A DNA stretch of 64,000 nt from Acanthopagrus latus (Eukaryota > Chordata > Actinopteri > Spariformes > Sparidae): the NCBI RefSeq assembly GCF_904848185.1, contig NC_051057.1:4754230-4818229 (forward strand), read 5' to 3'. Within the stretch, counting starts at the first letter, position 1. Every line of letters starts with the position of its first letter. Positions 60,578-64,000 of this stretch are shown in pieces. Under the pieces are notes generated by a model, which worked only from the letters and a program-made list of their open reading frames with translations, ran no database searches and was not told the DNA's origin. The translations under genes and the position numbers were made by a program.

Positions 60578-62124
60578 GTACTGGACTTTTTAACTCACAC
60601 TTCTACTGAATAGTCACACGGTCATGAGTATATACGCTTGAGTTCATGGTTCAGCTACCCAGTCTCTGTACGAAATGCTAACATGCTAGCTCGACAGCGG
60701 CGAACATCACTGTTCTTGGTGCTCACCGCTGTCGAGTACGTTCATGATGATGACGCGCGTTGCGTCTTACATGCGAGACGTGACCACACAGCCAAAGAGC
60801 AGAGCTTGTTGGTGGCTAACGTTAACGCAAAGGAGCGTCCGGGCGGTCTTTTCAGACTGAGGTATATCACGTTTGTTCGTGTCGGTTATTCTGCGTGTGT
60901 TTATATGATTGTGGCACAGACATAGTTTGTTTATCTCGCCGTCCATTCGACTGAAAAAGTGGAATGGTTCTGGCAGGATTTAGCTTGCTCTTGCTAGTTT
61001 CTTCCTTTCTTCCTTTCAGTCCCTGTCCAGTGGTATGAAATAAGAGCATGAACCCAGCAGTATAGTGTCACACTACGATAGCTGACTAAACATCGTGAAG
61101 ACTTTAACACACTGTATGGGCTTTAAAGGCATCTTCTGCAGCCGGCAGCTACGGCCGGGCTCAAGACCTCAGTCAGCTGGAACGTTCCCGTGGTCAAAAC
61201 ACATTTCACAAAACACAATGTTTTTGGAAATGTCATTGTGTTTTGGGAATTGTTTTTTTTTTTTTTTTTTTTTTTTTCCTGAAAGGTTGTTTTTTTTTTT
61301 TTTTGACCCCCTCCGGTCCACCTTAAATTCCTCAAGGGAAACCCATGTATCACACCCCTGCTCTGAACCTGATTCCTCAGCGACTACCAAATCAGCCATA
61401 TTACTGCAGCTTGCATGTTTGATGCGGTTATGTTGCAGTCATTTACATCAGCCTCAGATAATTGGGAAACGTGGGATGTTTAAGTCGGCTCCAGCAACTT
61501 GTGCTTGGTATAAGTCAAGGAAGCCAATTCACACCAGTGTCATCACTTATGTGTGTGATGTGCGCAGCATGTGCTGTGGTTTATTCATGTTTTATGTTTC
61601 GTGCCACTGAAGGTCTGTCCCAGTACTTTTACCGCTGTGATCGGCCACACGTTGATCAATCAGAGCACGTGATGGATGCTCTGATTTAGCTGCTGGCCCG
61701 TAACGTGCACTAATGGGGGGGGGGGGGGCGTCGGTGTGAGAGCCCAGAGAGAGGAAGAGCAGTGTGTTACAGTGCTGCACGATGCAGTTTGAAAACCACA
61801 CGAGACAAAAAGTCAGGTTTTGTTAAAGGTCACCGCTAGCCAATTCCTATCCCTCACTCCCCGGGTTTCTCTTATTGGCTGCTAGTGGTAATCATGACCT
61901 TTTCTTCACACACACACACACACACGCACACATACACAGAATGAAGACATGGACGAGCACACAGTAATACACACACCTAAATCGACACTCTCGGTTGTTG
62001 TACACATTCAATCTCACCCTAACACACACACACACAGACACACACACAACATGGGAGCCACGGCAGCACGTGTGTAAACGAACTGTCACAAACCCTCAGT
62101 TAATCATGATGCATCTGCTCGCAG
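60578..62124 (+). other. col21a1 intron 24
   Basis: 1.5 kb with poly-T runs (about 61253-61277 and 61290-61303), a G run (about 61716-61728) and short CA repeats (61908-61925, 62021-62048). No exon seen. Confidence 0.65.
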
Positions 62125-62169
62125 GGGGAGAACGGCAGAGATGGAGATCCAGGGACTCCCGGTGTCAAC
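62125..62169 (+). CDS. col21a1: col21a1 exon 25: collagenous, 45 nt (last visible)
   Basis: Five triplets, GENGRDGDPGTPGVN. Acceptor GCTCGCAG, donor AAC|gtaagt, phase 0. No further collagen exon is seen up to 64000, so the next lies outside. Confidence 0.93.
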
Positions 62170-64000
62170 GTAAGTGTGAGGTGACTCTGCTTCCACTAGG
62201 TGGCAGCGAAGCTCATCTTTCTGCAGCCTGAGCAAGGAGGCTGGGTTTTAAATGTGTGTGTCTGTTTGTGTGTATGTGTGTATGCGTGCTGGTACCAGGA
62301 TAAATGTCCCCCGCAAGGTCGTAAGGACGAGGAGGAGCGTATTAGCCAGTCGTCATTTACGAGGAGCTAATTTGGGGTTGGAGCTGACGTTTTAATTTTT
62401 TGTGTGAAGTCTCTCTGGAGTTGATGTCATAAATCCCCCGATACAAGTAACGTTAAAAAAAACAAAAAAAAAAAACCAACACAAAATTATTTTATCACAA
62501 AATAAATATGATAATGATAAAACCCTACTAATATAACACCTTTCTGAAAGTGACTTTACAAGGCGCTTTCCAAGATTAAAATCAGACAGCATACAAAAAC
62601 GCATAAAAATGCAATAAAAGACAGAAAACAGTGCAAATAAACAGCAGGGTAGAGCAAAAAAAAACCAAAAAAAAAAAACCAGACCAACGGAGAGGAGCCA
62701 AAATAAAAAAAAGAGAGAATAAAACAGCTTTAAGGCTTCAGACAGTAATATAAATTGATAAAATCAAATAAATGTTGTCTGAAAAGTGAAGCAGGAACAC
62801 AGCAGTGAGGCCTCTACTCAGCCAAGCTGATGTGTTCAGAGGAGCTGGCCTTTATGGCAAAGCCACAGTCTGAGTCTCAGAACAACCCTGAGAGGATCAC
62901 AGTGTCACGGTTCAGACTCTTGGCAACAGTGAAGCCGACCCAATGCAGACAACCTGAGGTGAATGACAGGCATTCAGCTAACAATCACTGGTCAGTTAAC
63001 AGACTTCAGGGCGCCCTGGCGGCAGGACGGCAGGTCTCAGGTCCGTCATTTGGACCAGAAAGATTCTCCAGCAAAACAAATTCTGTCACGAGGCATCGCC
63101 ACAGTCAGCTTTGTGAAATACGTTGTCAGACGCCGATTACTGCGTGAGCTCACTGCGCCAGCAGCTTGTTGACTAATTGATCATAGATATGCTGTAGATG
63201 TCACATCCAGCCTGTGACGTGCGTCTTTATCACAACCATCTTGTGGCTGTTTTCAGGCTCTTTTAAATAAGCGGGAAAAAAAACAGGGTTTTTTGCTGCA
63301 TGTAGGTTTTTTTTTTTTCATTTCCACTTCTAAAGAAAGTCAAAAGCAACAACAGGAAGTAATGTTTCACAATTCATTTCACAACATTGTACATCTGTAC
63401 TGCAGTGTACGACTGTGAACCTCCCGGACATGTTAAATGAATTCTAAGCTGTAACTGTCACGTGAAGCAGACAGAACATTTCTCTTTACATGCATTGGCC
63501 ATTAAAGATGCATTAAGGTAAATCGGTAAAAGTTAGTAGTGCCCATTTCAGCGGGTAGAATCATTTCAGTGCTTCTATTGTGCAACTTTTTCCCGGAACA
63601 TACCATACAATAGTTGAGTGACTTGCGGGCTGTGACTACGTGCTGGACGCAGGGACTTCCACTTGTCAATTTACACTCCGCTTTAAGAAAAACTGAGTCA
63701 ATTTGTTAAGGAATTGCTGCGTTGCAACAGTCAGGGTCAAATTAATCACAGCAAGCAAATGATTCTTGGTATGACTTGCTTTCTTTTTCCCTTATATTTT
63801 AATGCAAATTTCCAGCTAATAGGTAGATTTACGTGGATATACAGTAAAGTAACAGAAAGCTGCTTAACCCATTTTCTGTTGTATAATTAAAAAAAAAAAA
63901 AAAAAGAAAAGATTCTTTCCCATTCACATTCCTTCCTGTCTTCATCACTAGCAGCCACAAAACAAGATTCCGCCGCTACAAATTTCGTCGGCTTTTAAGC
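62170..64000 (+). other. col21a1 intron 25 (partial)
   Basis: Downstream of the last visible donor. A-rich tracts (62455-62475, 62657-62680, 63890-63910), no collagen triplet exon. An open frame at 62830-63147 has no recognisable family. Confidence 0.6.

Larger units (their letters stand above)
20674..62169 (+). other. col21a1: col21a1 gene, visible coding part (25 exons; continues beyond right edge)
   Basis: The spliced product, about 706 residues in the window, is a FACIT-like collagen secreted to the extracellular matrix. Order: signal peptide (1-19), VWA domain (about 34-206) with a complete MIDAS (D40-x-S42-x-S44, T111, D144), thrombospondin-N/laminin-G-like domain (about 217-420), a cysteine linker with C445 and C447, and Gly-X-Y repeats from 450. 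The match to COL21A1 rather than COL22A1 rests on CEESVCPTRIPVA, FPEGLPPSYVFV, FTTTSV and YCDPHQSERETACEI, which nearly repeat the human COL21A1 protein as I recall it (about 957 residues). All exon junctions keep frame and have AG/GT borders. The last part of the triple helix and the C-terminal domains lie beyond 64000. Upstream non-coding exons are probable but not identified. Confidence 0.92.

Noticed and set aside
20674..62169. Assignment of the collagen to COL22A1
   Set aside because: COL22A1 shares the VWA-TSPN layout, but the linker and TSPN motifs (ESVCPTRIPVA, FPEGLPPSYVFV, YCDPHQ...ETACEI) fit COL21A1 much better.
62830..63147. 105-codon open frame near the right end
   Set aside because: No recognisable motifs, no splice context; probably chance.

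Overview
The window looks like ordinary nuclear DNA of a ray-finned (teleost) fish. It has two vertebrate genes with large introns and GT-AG splice sites, many long CA/TA microsatellites, and the usual fish repeat families: Tx1-type and Rex1/L2-type LINEs, Tc1 and hAT DNA transposons, palindromic MITEs and a tRNA-derived SINE. There are no bacterial operons, rRNA genes, CRISPR arrays or plasmid features.

Left side (1-3.7 kb): the first coding exon of zcchc2 (minus strand, 2619-3413) sits in CpG-dense sequence. The rest of that gene runs leftward out of the window. Its first intron carries a LINE tail and a MITE.

Middle (3.7-20.6 kb): about 17 kb of gene-poor DNA. It holds a decayed Tx1-clade LINE (4.3-7.1 kb), a 438-bp MITE, a 478-bp hAT-like MITE built of CCCGA/GGGCT repeats, a hAT fragment with a BED-finger remnant, and a second LINE fragment.

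Right side (20.6-64 kb): most of a FACIT-like collagen gene, best assigned to col21a1 (plus strand). I place 25 coding exons encoding about 706 residues: signal peptide, VWA domain with an intact MIDAS, a thrombospondin-N/laminin-G-like domain, a short cysteine-containing linker, and the first ~257 residues of the collagenous domain. Most of the collagen exons are the classical 54 nt and all the rest are multiples of 9 or 3 (36, 45, 51, 72). The gene continues past the right edge; the C-terminal part is not present. Introns are long (up to about 10.2 kb) and contain two Tc1 remnants, hAT MITEs, a SINE and microsatellites, some of them directly next to splice sites.

The two genes are divergently transcribed and do not obviously work together: one encodes a PX/CCHC-family protein of poorly known role, the other an extracellular matrix collagen. 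I did not find a novel molecular system. The most interesting points are a 12-nt in-frame microexon, CA and TG repeats abutting col21a1 splice sites, two strong intronic hairpins, a likely triple-helix imperfection with a weak donor, and several MITEs with readable target-site duplications.
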